A stretch of DNA of 64,000 nt from positions 434,001-498,000 of the forward strand of contig NZ_JABBNT010000002.1 in NCBI RefSeq assembly GCF_012926505.1, in the 5' to 3' direction. The notes beneath the pieces were generated by a model. The model made no database searches. It was not told the origin of the DNA and saw nothing but the letters and a program-made list of their open reading frames with translations. The position numbers and the translations under genes were made by a program. This document shows, piece after piece, positions 16,182-25,338 of the stretch (position 1 is its first letter; every line of letters begins with the position of its first letter). The DNA is from Pacificispira spongiicola (GTDB taxonomy: Bacteria > Pseudomonadota > Alphaproteobacteria > UBA8366 > Aestuariispiraceae).

Positions 16182-17708
16182 ATGATGACTGTATCCAGCG
16201 GCGACACTCCGGTCAGCGATATCGATTTCGGAACGGATCCGTTCGACGATGACAAGCTGCACGAGGAATGCGCCGTCTTCGGTATTCTGGGTACCGATGA
16301 CGCGGCGAAACACACCGCGCTGGGCCTTCACGCGCTACAGCATCGCGGTCAGGAAGCAACTGGGATCGTCTGTTACGACGGCACGGATTTCCACGCCCAT
16401 CGCGAACTTGGCCATGTCGGCGACGTCTTCGACAAGGATCGCGGCATTGTCGAGAAACTGGTCGGTCACGCCGCCATCGGCCACAACCGCTATTCCACGA
16501 CCGGCGCGCCGATGGTGCGTAATATCCAGCCGCTGTTCGCCGATTTCGAATTCGGCGGTCTGGCCGTCGCCCATAACGGCAACCTGACCAATGCGCTCCA
16601 TCTGCGCAAGGAACTGGTCAAACACGGGTCGATCTTCCAATCGACGACGGATACGGAAACCCTGATCCATTTGATGGCGCATGCGAAAGGCAGTCTGACC
16701 GATCGTCTGATCGCCGCCCTACGCCGTGTCGAAGGCGCGTATTCCCTGGTCTGTTTGAGCCGTAAGAAGCTGATCGGCGTGCGCGATCCGCGCGGCGTCC
16801 GGCCGCTGGTCCTGGGGAAACTGGCAGACCCGGCCAAAGGAACCTCCGCCTATATCCTGTCGTCGGAAACCTGCGGTCTGGACATTATCGGCGCGGAGAA
16901 AATCCGCGACGTGAAGCCGGGCGAAATGATCGTCATCGACGATACCGGTCTGCACAGCGAATTTCCCTTCGAAAAGCAGGAAGAACGTTTCTGCATCTTC
17001 GAATATATCTACTTCTCCCGCCCGGACAGCATCGTCGAGGGCCATTCCGTCTATGACGCACGCAAGGCGATCGGGCGCGAATTGGCGCGGGAAAATCCCG
17101 TCCCCGCCGACGTCGTCGTGCCGATCCCGGATTCCGGCGTCCCCAGCGCCATCGGCTATGCCGAGGAAAGCGGTATCCCCTTCCAATACGGCATCATCCG
17201 CAACCACTATGTCGGGCGGACCTTCATCGAACCGACGGACGAAATCCGTCACCTGGGCGTGAAGCTGAAGCACAACGCCAATCGCGCGGTGATCGAGGGC
17301 AAACGGGTCGTCCTGGTGGACGATTCCATCGTGCGCGGCACCACGTCCCGCAAGATCGTGGAAATGATCCGCGCCGCCGGTGCGACGGAGGTGCATATGT
17401 GCATTTCCAGCCCGCCGACGACGCATAGCTGTTTCTACGGGGTCGATACGCCGGAACGCAGCCAGTTGATGGCGGCCCGCATGAGCCTGGAGGAGATGCG
17501 CGCGGCGATCGGCTGCGACACGCTGACCTTCATTTCCATGGACGGCCTGTACCGGGCCATGGGGCTACCGGGCCGCGACTCCGCGAAGCCTGCTTATTGC
17601 GATGCCTGTTTCTCCGGCGATTACCCGATCACACTCACCGATGTGGCGGAAAGCGACGGCAATGGCGCCGCCAAGCTGTCGCTGCTGCGCGAACAAAAGG
17701 TCGGGTGA
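16182..17708 (+). CDS. purF: Amidophosphoribosyltransferase
   Basis: Catalyses the first committed step of purine synthesis, PRPP plus glutamine to phosphoribosylamine. A short propeptide precedes the nucleophile Cys (about C30 in HEECAVFGI), exposed on processing. The N-terminal glutaminase domain shows LQHRGQEATGI and GHNRYSTTG; the phosphoribosyltransferase domain has the PRPP-binding motif VVLVDDSIVRGTTS. Near the C-terminus cysteines (CDACFSGDYP) suggest the iron-sulfur-containing class. 508 residues. Start may be either of two adjacent ATGs. Confidence 0.97.
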   Translation: MMTVSSGDTPVSDIDFGTDPFDDDKLHEECAVFGILGTDDAAKHTALGLHALQHRGQEATGIVCYDGTDFHAHRELGHVGDVFDKDRGIVEKLVGHAAIGHNRYSTTGAPMVRNIQPLFADFEFGGLAVAHNGNLTNALHLRKELVKHGSIFQSTTDTETLIHLMAHAKGSLTDRLIAALRRVEGAYSLVCLSRKKLIGVRDPRGVRPLVLGKLADPAKGTSAYILSSETCGLDIIGAEKIRDVKPGEMIVIDDTGLHSEFPFEKQEERFCIFEYIYFSRPDSIVEGHSVYDARKAIGRELARENPVPADVVVPIPDSGVPSAIGYAEESGIPFQYGIIRNHYVGRTFIEPTDEIRHLGVKLKHNANRAVIEGKRVVLVDDSIVRGTTSRKIVEMIRAAGATEVHMCISSPPTTHSCFYGVDTPERSQLMAARMSLEEMRAAIGCDTLTFISMDGLYRAMGLPGRDSAKPAYCDACFSGDYPITLTDVAESDGNGAAKLSLLREQKVG

Positions 17709-17719
17709 GGACTTATCCC

Positions 17720-18406
17720 ATGAGCAAACGATTGGAAGGCCGTCTGGCCCTGGTGACCGGGGCTAGCCGCGGTTTGGGCGCGGCGGTGGCGAAACGGTTC
17801 GCCGCGGAAGGCGCGCATGTGATCCTGACCGCGCGCACCGTCGGCGGGTTGGAAGAAGTCGACGACGCCATCAAATCGGCGGGCGGCACGGCGACCCTCG
17901 CCCCCCTCGACCTGTTCGAGGCGGAAAAGATCGACATGATGGCGGCATCCATCCATCAACGTTTCGGCAGGCTGGACGTTCTGGTATCGGCTGCCGCGCA
18001 GTTGGGCGTTTTGTCCCCGGTTCATCACCTGGATCAGAAGACCTGGGACCGGACGATGTTCCTGAACCTGACCGCCAACCAGCGCCTCATCCGGGCCTAT
18101 GACCCGCTGCTGCGCCTGTCCCCGGCGGGTCGGGCGATTTTCACGACCTGCGCGGCGGGATCGATGCCGAAGGCTTTCTGGGGCGTCTATGCCGCCAGCA
18201 AGGCGGGGCTGGAAAGCCTCGTGCGGTGCTATGCCCTGGAACTGCAGAAATCGACGGTCGACGTACATCTGATCGATCCGGGCCCCATGGCGACCAAACT
18301 GCGGGAAGCGGCCTATCCGGGCGAGGAAGCCACCACCAACCCCGACCCGGAAGATCCGTCCATCACCGATCGCTTCGTGGATGCCGCCGCAGTCGCGCTG
18401 CACTGA
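17720..18406 (+). CDS. Short-chain dehydrogenase/reductase
   Basis: A 228-residue NAD(P)-dependent oxidoreductase of the SDR family. The nucleotide-binding motif TGASRGLG is at residues 13-20 and the catalytic YxxxK is YAASK, preceded by a conserved serine-bearing strand region (CAAGS). The substrate cannot be told. An SDR at this place after purF is common in alphaproteobacteria. The ATG at 17720 follows a GTGAGG site and fits the family N-terminus. Confidence 0.88.
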   Translation: MSKRLEGRLALVTGASRGLGAAVAKRFAAEGAHVILTARTVGGLEEVDDAIKSAGGTATLAPLDLFEAEKIDMMAASIHQRFGRLDVLVSAAAQLGVLSPVHHLDQKTWDRTMFLNLTANQRLIRAYDPLLRLSPAGRAIFTTCAAGSMPKAFWGVYAASKAGLESLVRCYALELQKSTVDVHLIDPGPMATKLREAAYPGEEATTNPDPEDPSITDRFVDAAAVALH

Positions 18407-18412
18407 CGCGGT

Positions 18413-18946
18413 TTAGGCGTTCAAACGGCGCTCATAGTCGGATTTCAGGGACAACCAGCGATCCCAGAAAGATTCCGGTTTACGGCCGTTCGCCCGCGCG
18501 ACCAACACATCCAAATGGGCATGCCATCCGGCACTGACATTCAGCAGAATGGCGCGGTCCGTGACGCGGCTGTGAATGACCGTGAACAAGACATCATCGC
18601 CTCGCTCTTCCAACTGGAACATCACTTCCGCCTTTTCACCCCACGTAAAGACGAGCTTCCGGGGTGCATCGACCTCGACAATCCGGCAAGTCATCCGGTG
18701 TTCTTCCGGAAACCCTTCCGGGCGTGTCCCGGGCGGATCGGACAATTCTTCATTCCGCCAGACCAGTTCGAACGAGGCCCCTTCCTCCAGCGTCATCTCG
18801 CCCGACGCCAGCCACTGCCGACGCAGATCGCTGACCGTAAGGTAGCGCCAGGCCCGATCTAACGGACCCGGCAAAAGACGTTCGATTCTCAACGTCGTCG
18901 GATCGTCCATTACGCAAGGGGAACCGGCTTCTGTAACATCCGTCAT
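18413..18946 (-). CDS. AHSA1/SRPBCC domain protein
   Basis: 177 residues with an Aha1-C-type START-like fold (RIERLLPGPLDRAWRYLTVSDLRRQWL, LEEGASFELVWRNEE, then GWHAHLDVL near the end). Such proteins bind hydrophobic ligands and are often encoded with an ArsR-type regulator; function beyond that is not known. Its start overlaps the stop of the upstream arsR-type gene by four bases, so the pair is translated together and controlled by that repressor. Confidence 0.85.
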   Translation of the reverse strand: MTDVTEAGSPCVMDDPTTLRIERLLPGPLDRAWRYLTVSDLRRQWLASGEMTLEEGASFELVWRNEELSDPPGTRPEGFPEEHRMTCRIVEVDAPRKLVFTWGEKAEVMFQLEERGDDVLFTVIHSRVTDRAILLNVSAGWHAHLDVLVARANGRKPESFWDRWLSLKSDYERRLNA

Positions 18947-19311
18947 CGATCATCTCCTTTGTCGGTTTTTTTCGCTTCTTCGCCATCTTCGGCCCGCAAC
19001 AAGGCCTCCAGACCATCAAGACGCTCCGTCCAGTATTTCCGGTAGAACGCCAGCCACTCATGCGCCGAGGCGAGCGGCGACGCGGCAAGACGGCACATAT
19101 GGGTGCGCCCCCTCACCTCGCGACGGATCAGTCCCGCGTTCTCCAAGGTCTTGATATGCTTGGACGCCGCGGCAAGAGACATTGCGAACGGTTCGGCGAG
19201 TTGACTGACGGTTCTTTCTCCGGCGGAGAGGTCACGAAGCATCCTGCGCCGTGTCGCATCCCCTAGGGCGTGGAAGACCGTATCCAATTGATGAGCGTTA
19301 TATTCAACCAT
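18943..19311 (-). CDS. ArsR-family transcriptional repressor
   Basis: 122 residues with one winged helix-turn-helix: HALGDATRRRMLRDLSAGERTVSQLAEPFAMSLAAASKHIKTLENAGLI. It lacks the metal-binding ELCVC motif of arsenic/cadmium sensors, so it belongs to the metal-independent type that usually pairs with an AHSA1 gene, as here. Two palindromes with the shared core TTCAAC-N6-GTTGAA lie on and just upstream of the start codon, strongly suggesting autorepression. There is no ribosome-binding site, and the transcript may be leaderless. Confidence 0.92.
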   Translation of the reverse strand: MVEYNAHQLDTVFHALGDATRRRMLRDLSAGERTVSQLAEPFAMSLAAASKHIKTLENAGLIRREVRGRTHMCRLAASPLASAHEWLAFYRKYWTERLDGLEALLRAEDGEEAKKTDKGDDR

Positions 19312-19326
19312 GTTGTTGAATATAAC
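19297..19326. promoter_or_regulatory. ArsR operator 1, perfect palindrome over the start codon
   Basis: Twelve-base arms GTTATATTCAAC and GTTGAATATAAC separated by six bases. The ATG of the regulator gene (minus strand, 19309-19311) lies in the spacer. A TATATT on the minus strand at 19319-19324 could be the -10 box. Confidence 0.85.
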
Positions 19327-19338
19327 AGCATCAAAATT

Positions 19339-19362
19339 TTATTCAACCAATTTGTTGAATAA
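19339..19362. promoter_or_regulatory. ArsR operator 2
   Basis: Nine-base arms TTATTCAAC and GTTGAATAA separated by six bases, the same design as operator 1; centres are 39 bases apart. Confidence 0.82.
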
Positions 19363-19407
19363 CATCTAAAAACACATAGGCAATTGAATGTAAATGGAAA
19401 CCGGGCG

Positions 19408-19815
19408 TCAGCGCGCTTTCTTAAGTTCCCAATCCCCTGTGCAGAAACCATTGTTCCACGTACCGGAGGCCGTGGATTCACCGAATTGGCCTTCCAGTGC
19501 GACATCCGTGCCGTCGTAGGAATTGTTCACCTTCACCAGTTGGACGACTCCCTTGTCATCCAACACGCCGGAAATATCGCCCTCGCCCTCCTGAAAGCGC
19601 ACGACGCCGTTCAAACGCCCGCCAACAATACGAAGGCGCACGCCGCCTCGAGAAACATAACATTTGTCCGTCTTCAATCCGACGGTCAGCTGACCGACCC
19701 ATACACCGTCATAGGCCGTCGATTTCGGGGTGAACATGCTGACCCCGGCCACGGAATCACACGCGGCAAGGCCTAAGGCCAATAACAGGATGGAAACGGC
19801 AGTGCGGAACGACAT
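19408..19815 (-). CDS. Putative lipoprotein of unknown function
   Basis: 135 residues. The N-terminus is a lipoprotein signal (hydrophobic SILLLALGL then the lipobox LAAC, Cys at about 19). The remainder is beta-rich with two cysteines (near KCYV and FCTG) that could form a disulfide, and a G-x-W segment SGTWNNGFCTGDW resembling small beta-barrel lipoproteins. No family is recognised. It follows der by 26 bases on the same strand. Confidence 0.65.
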   Translation of the reverse strand: MSFRTAVSILLLALGLAACDSVAGVSMFTPKSTAYDGVWVGQLTVGLKTDKCYVSRGGVRLRIVGGRLNGVVRFQEGEGDISGVLDDKGVVQLVKVNNSYDGTDVALEGQFGESTASGTWNNGFCTGDWELKKAR

Positions 19816-19841
19816 CGGGCTTTCCTGACCTTGCGGCTGGA

Positions 19842-21251
19842 TTAACGCTTCGGCTGGTACGGATTTTTACCTTGGCGAACATGCAGGCGCAACGGCACGC
19901 CTTCCAGTCCGAAATCTTCCCGCAGGCCATTGACCAGATATCGGATATAGGATTCCGGTAGGCTTTCCGCCTGAGACGCGAACAACGCAAAAGTCGGCGG
20001 GCGCGTCTTCGCCTGGGTCACGTAGCGCAGTTTGATCCGGCGTCCCTTGGACAGCGGCGGGGCATGCGCGGCGACCATGCCCTGAAGCCAGCCGTTCAGC
20101 TTCGCCGTCGAAATGCGCTTGTTCCAAAGTTTGTGGATGCGGAAAGCCTCCGACAGCAACTTGTCCAGGTTTCTCCCTTCCTTCGCCGACAGGGTCACGA
20201 CCGGGACACCTTTCAGCTGGGTCAGCGAAATCTGCAACCGTTCACGCAGTTTCGTCAGGGTTTCCTGTTTGTCTTCGACCGCATCCCATTTGTTGGCGGC
20301 GATGATCAGCGCGCGGCCTTCATCGATCACCTGGCGCGCAATGGTCAGGTCCTGCTTTTCCAGCAATTCCTGCGCGTCGAGCAACAGCACGACCACTTCC
20401 GCGAAATCCACGGCGCGGCGTGTATCGGCGGCAGACAGTTTCTCCACCTTTTCCGACACGCGGGCACGTTTGCGCAGACCCGCCGTATCGATCAGCCGAA
20501 CCCTCTTGCCTTTCCATTCCCAATCGACGGCGATGGAATCGCGCGTGATGCCTGCCTCCGGCCCGGTCAACAACCGGTCTTCGCCCAGATAGCGGTTGAT
20601 CAGCGTGGACTTGCCGACATTCGGACGACCGACGATGGCAAGCTGCAACGGGCGCTCCGGGGTCCCGGCCTCCGGCGCCTCGACTTCCGCATCTTCGTCG
20701 GTCAGGTCGATATCGATTTCCGGCAGGATCGCTTCCGCCGAGCCGATCTCTTTCGGATCGTCGGGAATAAACGGCTCCAGCGCGTCGTAAAGCTCCGACA
20801 GGCCTTCCCCGTGCTCCGCGGAAAACGGAATGGGATCGCCGTAGCCGAGGGAATAGGCTTCCAACAGGCCGGGCTGGCCCGCCTTGCCTTCGCATTTATT
20901 CGCCAGCAGCAGGACCGGCGTATTGCCCTTACGCAGCAAGGCCGCGAATTTCTCGTCCAGCGGCGTTACCCCGGCACGCGCGTCGATCAGCAGCAGCGCG
21001 ACATCCGCTTCCTGAATGGCACGTTCGGTCTGACGGCGCATGCGGGCTTCAAGACTGTCGTCATAGGCGTCTTCGAACCCCGCCGTATCCAGGACGCGGA
21101 ACTTCATATCCGCAATCCGCCCTTCGCCCTCGCGCCGGTCACGGGTGACGCCCGGCGTGTCGTCGACGATTGCCAGGCGTTTCCCAACCAAACGATTGAA
21201 AAGGGTGGACTTGCCGACATTCGGACGTCCGACGATGGCAACGATGGCCAT
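19842..21251 (-). CDS. der: GTPase Der, ribosome assembly
   Basis: A double-GTPase needed for 50S subunit maturation. 469 residues. The first G domain opens at residue 4 ([18 protein letters not shown]) and the second near residue 205 ([18 protein letters not shown]), separated by an acidic linker; a KH-like domain follows and ends with the basic YQPKR-type tail. The ATG at 21251 is chosen because the G1 motif starts there; an in-frame upstream extension is not conserved. Order yfgM-bamB-der is the same as in enterobacteria. Confidence 0.97.
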   Translation of the reverse strand: MAIVAIVGRPNVGKSTLFNRLVGKRLAIVDDTPGVTRDRREGEGRIADMKFRVLDTAGFEDAYDDSLEARMRRQTERAIQEADVALLLIDARAGVTPLDEKFAALLRKGNTPVLLLANKCEGKAGQPGLLEAYSLGYGDPIPFSAEHGEGLSELYDALEPFIPDDPKEIGSAEAILPEIDIDLTDEDAEVEAPEAGTPERPLQLAIVGRPNVGKSTLINRYLGEDRLLTGPEAGITRDSIAVDWEWKGKRVRLIDTAGLRKRARVSEKVEKLSAADTRRAVDFAEVVVLLLDAQELLEKQDLTIARQVIDEGRALIIAANKWDAVEDKQETLTKLRERLQISLTQLKGVPVVTLSAKEGRNLDKLLSEAFRIHKLWNKRISTAKLNGWLQGMVAAHAPPLSKGRRIKLRYVTQAKTRPPTFALFASQAESLPESYIRYLVNGLREDFGLEGVPLRLHVRQGKNPYQPKR

Positions 21252-21327
21252 TTGGCGTGAACCTTTCAAATTCCGTCCCGGCGCAATCGCCGGAAAGCGC
21301 GGCGTGTAGCACGCGGGGCACGGAACC

Positions 21328-22659
21328 TCAATGCAGGGCGAACAGCGTCCCGGCCTCGGTCTGGACGTAAACATAGCCGTCAGCGACGATCGGCGGGATA
21401 CGAATGGGGTCGCCCAGATCGATCCGCCCGATGGGTTTCCCGTCATAAGGCGACACGGACCACAGTTCCCCAAGCGTATTACCGATCAAAAGCCGATCCG
21501 AAACCAGGATCGGCCCAGCCCAGCTGATCGGATCTTCCAGATCTTCGACATCTTCGAAATTCGGCAACGGCGTTGCCCAGCGCACACGACCGCCGCGACG
21601 GGTCAGGCACAGGATCGTCTGATCCAAGGTGACGACATAGATGAAGTCGCCCGCGACCCAGGGCGTCTGAATGCCGCCGATGCGACGGTCCCAAACACGC
21701 GCGCCGGAGGCTTCGTCAAAGGCGACCATCCGGCCCCCGTGGCTGAGCGCGTAAACGACGCCGCGATCGATCACCGGACGCGCCCGGATATCGGCCAAGG
21801 ATGCCAAAGCATCGACCCGTCGCACGGATACCAGGCTATCGGACCAGTTCACGCGACCCGTCGACAGACGCAGTGAAAACAGTTCCCCCGACGAATAAGG
21901 AACAACGGCAGTGCGGTCCGTGATCGCCGCGCTCGCGCCGCCAAGGAGCCCTGCCGTCTCCGCGAATCCGGCGTGGAACCACAGCAGTTCCCCCGTCACT
22001 TCGTCATAGGCGGAGACCCGGTTGTCGATGGAAATCGCCAGAACCTTGCCCTCGCCGATAGCCGGTGCCGCGCGGATCGGACCCGCCGCCGGCTTTTCCC
22101 AAAGCAACTTGCCGTTTTCCGCGCTGATCGCCAGAACGCGGGCATAGCCGGTCGTCATGAAGATCATCCGGTCGGCATAGGCGATCCCGCCGCCAAAGGC
22201 TTCATCGTCCTCGTCCGGCACCTCCGCTTCGAAGGTCCAAATCAGCTTTCCCGTCTTCTCATCGAAGGCGCGAACCTCGAAATCGGTATCCATGGTGAAG
22301 ACCTTGCCTTCCGCCACGACCGGGCCGGATAGGAGACGTCGATCTTCCCCTCCGCCACTGCCGATATTCGCGCGCCACGCAACCTTCAACACATCGCCGT
22401 TCCCAGCGGAAAGGTGATGCATCGCGTGGTCTGGGTATCCACCGGCCTGCGGCCAGGACTCGTTCACATAGGGCGCGGGCAATTTCACGCGCAGGTCGGA
22501 CAGGCGCGGATCAGGGGTCGCATCGGTTTCCGTGACCATGACGGCGACGCGCGTTCCCGGCAGCGGCTTCTTCTCCTCTTTGAAGAGGTCGCATCCGACG
22601 ACCAAGATCGCCGCCACGGCCAACAGCCCGATCTGTCCGACCCGATTGCGTATCGTCAT
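21328..22659 (-). CDS. bamB: Outer membrane assembly lipoprotein BamB
   Basis: A PQQ-like beta-propeller lipoprotein that assists BamA in inserting outer-membrane proteins. The signal ends in the lipobox VVGC (Cys at about 23). The mature protein has repeated propeller blades with G-x-W-x motifs ([55 protein letters not shown]). 443 residues, slightly longer than E. coli BamB. ATG at 22659 follows GGAGGGTGG. It lies between yfgM and der. Confidence 0.93.
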   Translation of the reverse strand: MTIRNRVGQIGLLAVAAILVVGCDLFKEEKKPLPGTRVAVMVTETDATPDPRLSDLRVKLPAPYVNESWPQAGGYPDHAMHHLSAGNGDVLKVAWRANIGSGGGEDRRLLSGPVVAEGKVFTMDTDFEVRAFDEKTGKLIWTFEAEVPDEDDEAFGGGIAYADRMIFMTTGYARVLAISAENGKLLWEKPAAGPIRAAPAIGEGKVLAISIDNRVSAYDEVTGELLWFHAGFAETAGLLGGASAAITDRTAVVPYSSGELFSLRLSTGRVNWSDSLVSVRRVDALASLADIRARPVIDRGVVYALSHGGRMVAFDEASGARVWDRRIGGIQTPWVAGDFIYVVTLDQTILCLTRRGGRVRWATPLPNFEDVEDLEDPISWAGPILVSDRLLIGNTLGELWSVSPYDGKPIGRIDLGDPIRIPPIVADGYVYVQTEAGTLFALH

Positions 22660-22736
22660 TACCACCCTCCGGCCGCCCGTTGACGGGCGTGCGCGTGTTC
22701 CGTTAACCGCCAAACCGTTCCGGCTGCCTCACCGGG

Positions 22737-23387
22737 TTATTCGCCCAGGGCCTGAAGCATTTCCGCAGCCTGCCCACGGGCGCTGGTCGGCGCGTCGGCA
22801 TCGTCGGCAACGGCCTTCAGGTAATCCGCCGCAGCGTCCATATCCCCGGCCCCAACAGCAAGCGAGGCCGCGATCATACGCGCAGTGAAGCGCCAGGCCG
22901 CCTCTTCTTCCGTTTGCGGGGCCAGCCGGTCGAGCAGCACCTTCGGATCCTCCCCGGCCAGGGATGCCTGCAGCACCGCCATGACGGATGCGAGATTGCG
23001 ATAGATGTTTTCCAGGTCGCTATCGGCCGCCAGTGCCTCATAGGCTGCAGCGGCGCCAGCGTGATCCCCCTGTTCGCCCAACAGACCCGCTGCCCGGAAC
23101 GCGGCGACCATGGCAATCCCGTTGCCATGCGCATCCTCGGCCAGCGAATTGAGGGCGGCGATCGCCTGCGCGTCGTTGCCGGCGGCGATCTCCGTCTGGG
23201 CCTGACCGTAGCGGTCCGCCAGATCGCGCAATTCCGCCGTGCGGCTTTCCTGATACCAAGTGTACCCGGCCGTCCCGGCGATCACGATCGCGCAGGCCGC
23301 AATGACGAACTTACCGTACTGCTTCCACCAGGCCTGGGCTTTGTCCCGGCGCAGTTCTTCATCGATTTCGTTGAAAATATCGGCCAC
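22737..23387 (-). CDS. YfgM-like tetratricopeptide membrane protein
   Basis: About 216 residues: a cytoplasmic N-terminus of the family form ADIFNEIDEELRRDK, one transmembrane helix (FVIAACAIVIAGTAGYTWY), then helical repeats in the periplasm. YfgM is an ancillary SecYEG component that works with PpiD on proteins emerging from the translocon. I chose the GTG at 23387 because the family begins with that motif; a GTG at 23426 in the same frame would add 13 residues and cannot be excluded. It heads the yfgM-bamB-der block. Confidence 0.82.
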   Translation of the reverse strand: MADIFNEIDEELRRDKAQAWWKQYGKFVIAACAIVIAGTAGYTWYQESRTAELRDLADRYGQAQTEIAAGNDAQAIAALNSLAEDAHGNGIAMVAAFRAAGLLGEQGDHAGAAAAYEALAADSDLENIYRNLASVMAVLQASLAGEDPKVLLDRLAPQTEEEAAWRFTARMIAASLAVGAGDMDAAADYLKAVADDADAPTSARGQAAEMLQALGE

Positions 23388-23451
23388 GGCTTCCCACTCT
23401 GATTTTTTGACCCGAACGCTTGTCACCGGTTCGTAACGATCCAGCCAACCG

Positions 23452-23465
23452 CCCCTATTTAGGGG
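23452..23465. promoter_or_regulatory. Palindrome in the yfgM-lipoprotein divergent region
   Basis: CCCCTATTTAGGGG, perfect six-base arms around TT. Possible operator; no regulator assigned. Confidence 0.35.
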
Positions 23466-23657
23466 AGACGACCGGCGAAATCCATGTCATTCGCACAATC
23501 CACCCCATGGATAGAGATAGAATCGGCAAATTCACGGCACCGGACCGACTTTCTAGGCCAGTGCCGCCGCCCCTGCAATGCCGTCATCGGCGGCTTCCAT
23601 TTGGCCCGGTAATTGCTTGTCGCTCAAAGCAGACTTCGCGGTTGTTTAGGAGGAACC

Positions 23658-24020
23658 ATGCGTCGCCCCATGGAAAGATACAGGAACGTCGTTCTGACGA
23701 AGGCACGCCTTGTGTCGATCGTCGCTGGAATCGCGCTTCTGACCGGGTGTTCCAGCGACCTTGTGACCCCGGCGACCGTTCTGATGGCGAGCGCCGCCGT
23801 CGTGATCAACGAAGACAAAACCCCCGGCGATATCCTGGCCAGCGCCGTAACGGGACAGGATTGCGACACAATCCGCAAAAGCCGTGACAAGGGCCCGCTG
23901 TGCCGTCCGCCGCAGGAAGAAGTTATCGAGGCCCCGGTCTATTGTTACCGGACCCTCGGCAAAATCGACTGTTTCCGGTCCCCCGATCCCTATGGTTACG
24001 ACCAGCCTGAAGTAAACTGA
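23658..24020 (+). CDS. Small putative lipoprotein
   Basis: 120 residues. The signal has a basic N-terminus, hydrophobic stretch VSIVAGIALL and lipobox LTGC. The mature part contains VINEDKTPGDILASAVTGQDC and four further cysteines, some in CYRTLGKIDCF, which could pair as disulfides. No family recognised. ATG at 23658 has a strong AGGAGG site eight bases upstream. It stands alone between yfgM and the DUF2794 gene. Confidence 0.72.
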   Translation: MRRPMERYRNVVLTKARLVSIVAGIALLTGCSSDLVTPATVLMASAAVVINEDKTPGDILASAVTGQDCDTIRKSRDKGPLCRPPQEEVIEAPVYCYRTLGKIDCFRSPDPYGYDQPEVN

Positions 24021-24178
24021 GCGCTGAGCCGGAACTTCTCGTTCGGTATAGGGCAATTTGACACTTCCGTGGCGCAGCGCATCGGGGTAGGCTTCAAACA
24101 ACGAAACCTGCTCAGACGCGCTTGCCATTGCTTATGCAGGCGCGCCCAAGCCGGACATACTGGATCGGAAAGGGGCCA

Positions 24179-24520
24179 ATGACGCAACTGATCGATTTGT
24201 CGGAATACCGCCGCAAAGGCGCCGGCAAAAAGCGGACCTATTTCGATCAGGCGGAGTTGCGCCGACTTCTAGACATCTATTCGCGACACGTCGCTACCGG
24301 GGAATGGCGGGATTACGCCATCGACTTCAACGGTCCCGTCGCGATCTTCTCAATTTTCCGACACACGCATGAATCGCCTGTCTTCGCGGTCATGAAGCGA
24401 CGCAACGGCAAGCACAACGAATTCATCGTACGGTCGCGCGGTCAGGAACTGAAACGCTGCCGCGACCTCGGCGACGCGCTCAAGGTCTTCGAAAAGAAGT
24501 TGAGCTTGATCGATTCCTGA
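24179..24520 (+). CDS. DUF2794 domain protein
   Basis: 113 residues matching the DUF2794 family of alphaproteobacteria: FDQAELRRLLDIYSRHVATGEWRDYAIDF, then AIFSIFRHTHESPVFAV and the C-terminal DALKVFEKKL. No function is known. ATG at 24179 is preceded by AAAGGGG; the conserved region begins about 20 residues in. The last codons contain one GANTC site and lie just before the gcrA upstream region. Confidence 0.85.
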   Translation: MTQLIDLSEYRRKGAGKKRTYFDQAELRRLLDIYSRHVATGEWRDYAIDFNGPVAIFSIFRHTHESPVFAVMKRRNGKHNEFIVRSRGQELKRCRDLGDALKVFEKKLSLIDS

Positions 24521-24945
24521 TTTCACCGCCCTCATTCTCCCGTCTGGGCGGTCAAAATCCAAAAAATTTAGATAAACTGCGCACACAAGATGTTGTGGGC
24601 CGCTGCCTTGCCGATTCGCCCGGATTCACGGCGGATTCCTCTGCCTGATACCGCCCCCGCGATTCCCGGACGGCGACTCGGAATGAGAATCGGCGCTTGA
24701 CCGCCCCCCGGAATCGCAGATTTTCACAGCCAATTCGCGGCGAATCGAGATTTGGGCTTGAGACTCGATTTTACCGCGTATATTGTGCCTTCGAGAGCTT
24801 CGGCCACAAGATGTATTGATTTTCAGCTGGGGGTCCCTCTTCCGGCAACAGGGGAACTGCATCCAAACCGAAGTGCGGGACGAGACCAACCCCCGACTCT
24901 GCCGGACCGAACCGGCTGCGGGGAAAGAGCAGGAAGAGGTCGGCA
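24521..24945. other. 425-base region upstream of gcrA
   Basis: No gene is evident. It contains nine GANTC sites within 24613-24766 plus one at 24895, nested inverted repeats and a possible -10 TATATT at 24779-24784 preceded by TTGAGA at 24758-24763 (spacing of 15, short). It probably holds the gcrA promoter. Confidence 0.7.
24613..24766. promoter_or_regulatory. Dense array of nine GANTC (CcrM-type) methylation sites
   Basis: GATTC at 24613, 24623, 24634 and 24661; GACTC at 24675 and 24762; GAATC at 24687, 24711 and 24742. Chance expectation for 154 bases is below one. Sites sit in inverted repeats: CGATTCGCC (24612-24620) with GGCGAATCG (24739-24747), and GCGATTCC (24659-24666) with GGAATCGC (24710-24717). 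Confidence 0.9.
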
Positions 24946-25278
24946 ATGGACTGGACGGATGAGCGGGTCGCCCTACTCAAGGGAATGTGGACCAACGGAT
25001 ACACGGCTCGGCAGATTGCCGAGAAACTCGGCGGGGTCACCCGCAACGCCGTCATCGGCAAGGCCCATCGTCTCGGCCTGTCGTCCCGGCCGACGCAGGT
25101 GAAGCGCCACACGCCGCTGCCGATCCCCCATGTGGTCGAACGGCATTGCCAATGGCCGATCGGTCATCCCGGCACGGACGAGTTCCACTTCTGCGGCAAG
25201 AATGCGGTGCCGGGTAAGCCCTACTGCGAATCCCACTGCAACGTCGCCTATCGTCGGAAAGACGATAACGCCGCCTAA
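24946..25278 (+). CDS. gcrA: Cell-cycle regulator GcrA, short form
   Basis: GcrA is an alphaproteobacterial sigma-70 cofactor that binds promoters carrying methylated GANTC sites. The N-terminal DNA-binding domain is diagnostic: MDWTDERVALLKGMWTNGYT, ARQIAEKLGGVTRNAVIGKAHRLGL. The C-terminal domain (sigma-binding in Caulobacter) is a compact Cys/His segment CQWPIGHPG ... YCESHC. At 110 residues it is shorter than Caulobacter GcrA (about 170), the linker being almost absent. A GGAAGAGG ribosome-binding site precedes it. The GANTC array upstream suggests autoregulation. Confidence 0.95.
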   Translation: MDWTDERVALLKGMWTNGYTARQIAEKLGGVTRNAVIGKAHRLGLSSRPTQVKRHTPLPIPHVVERHCQWPIGHPGTDEFHFCGKNAVPGKPYCESHCNVAYRRKDDNAA

Positions 25279-25338
25279 GCCGAACCATTCGGTTCGACAC
25301 CGACGGCGCGCCGACGCGGTTGATGGAGGAAACGCCCC

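Noticed and set aside
20064-21260. A 398-codon open frame antisense to der
   Set aside because: Fully covered by der, whose two GTPase domains are intact.
23646-24128. 160-codon minus-strand frame over the small lipoprotein and its downstream gap
   Set aside because: It overlaps a plus-strand gene with a signal peptide and strong ribosome-binding site, and has no start site support.
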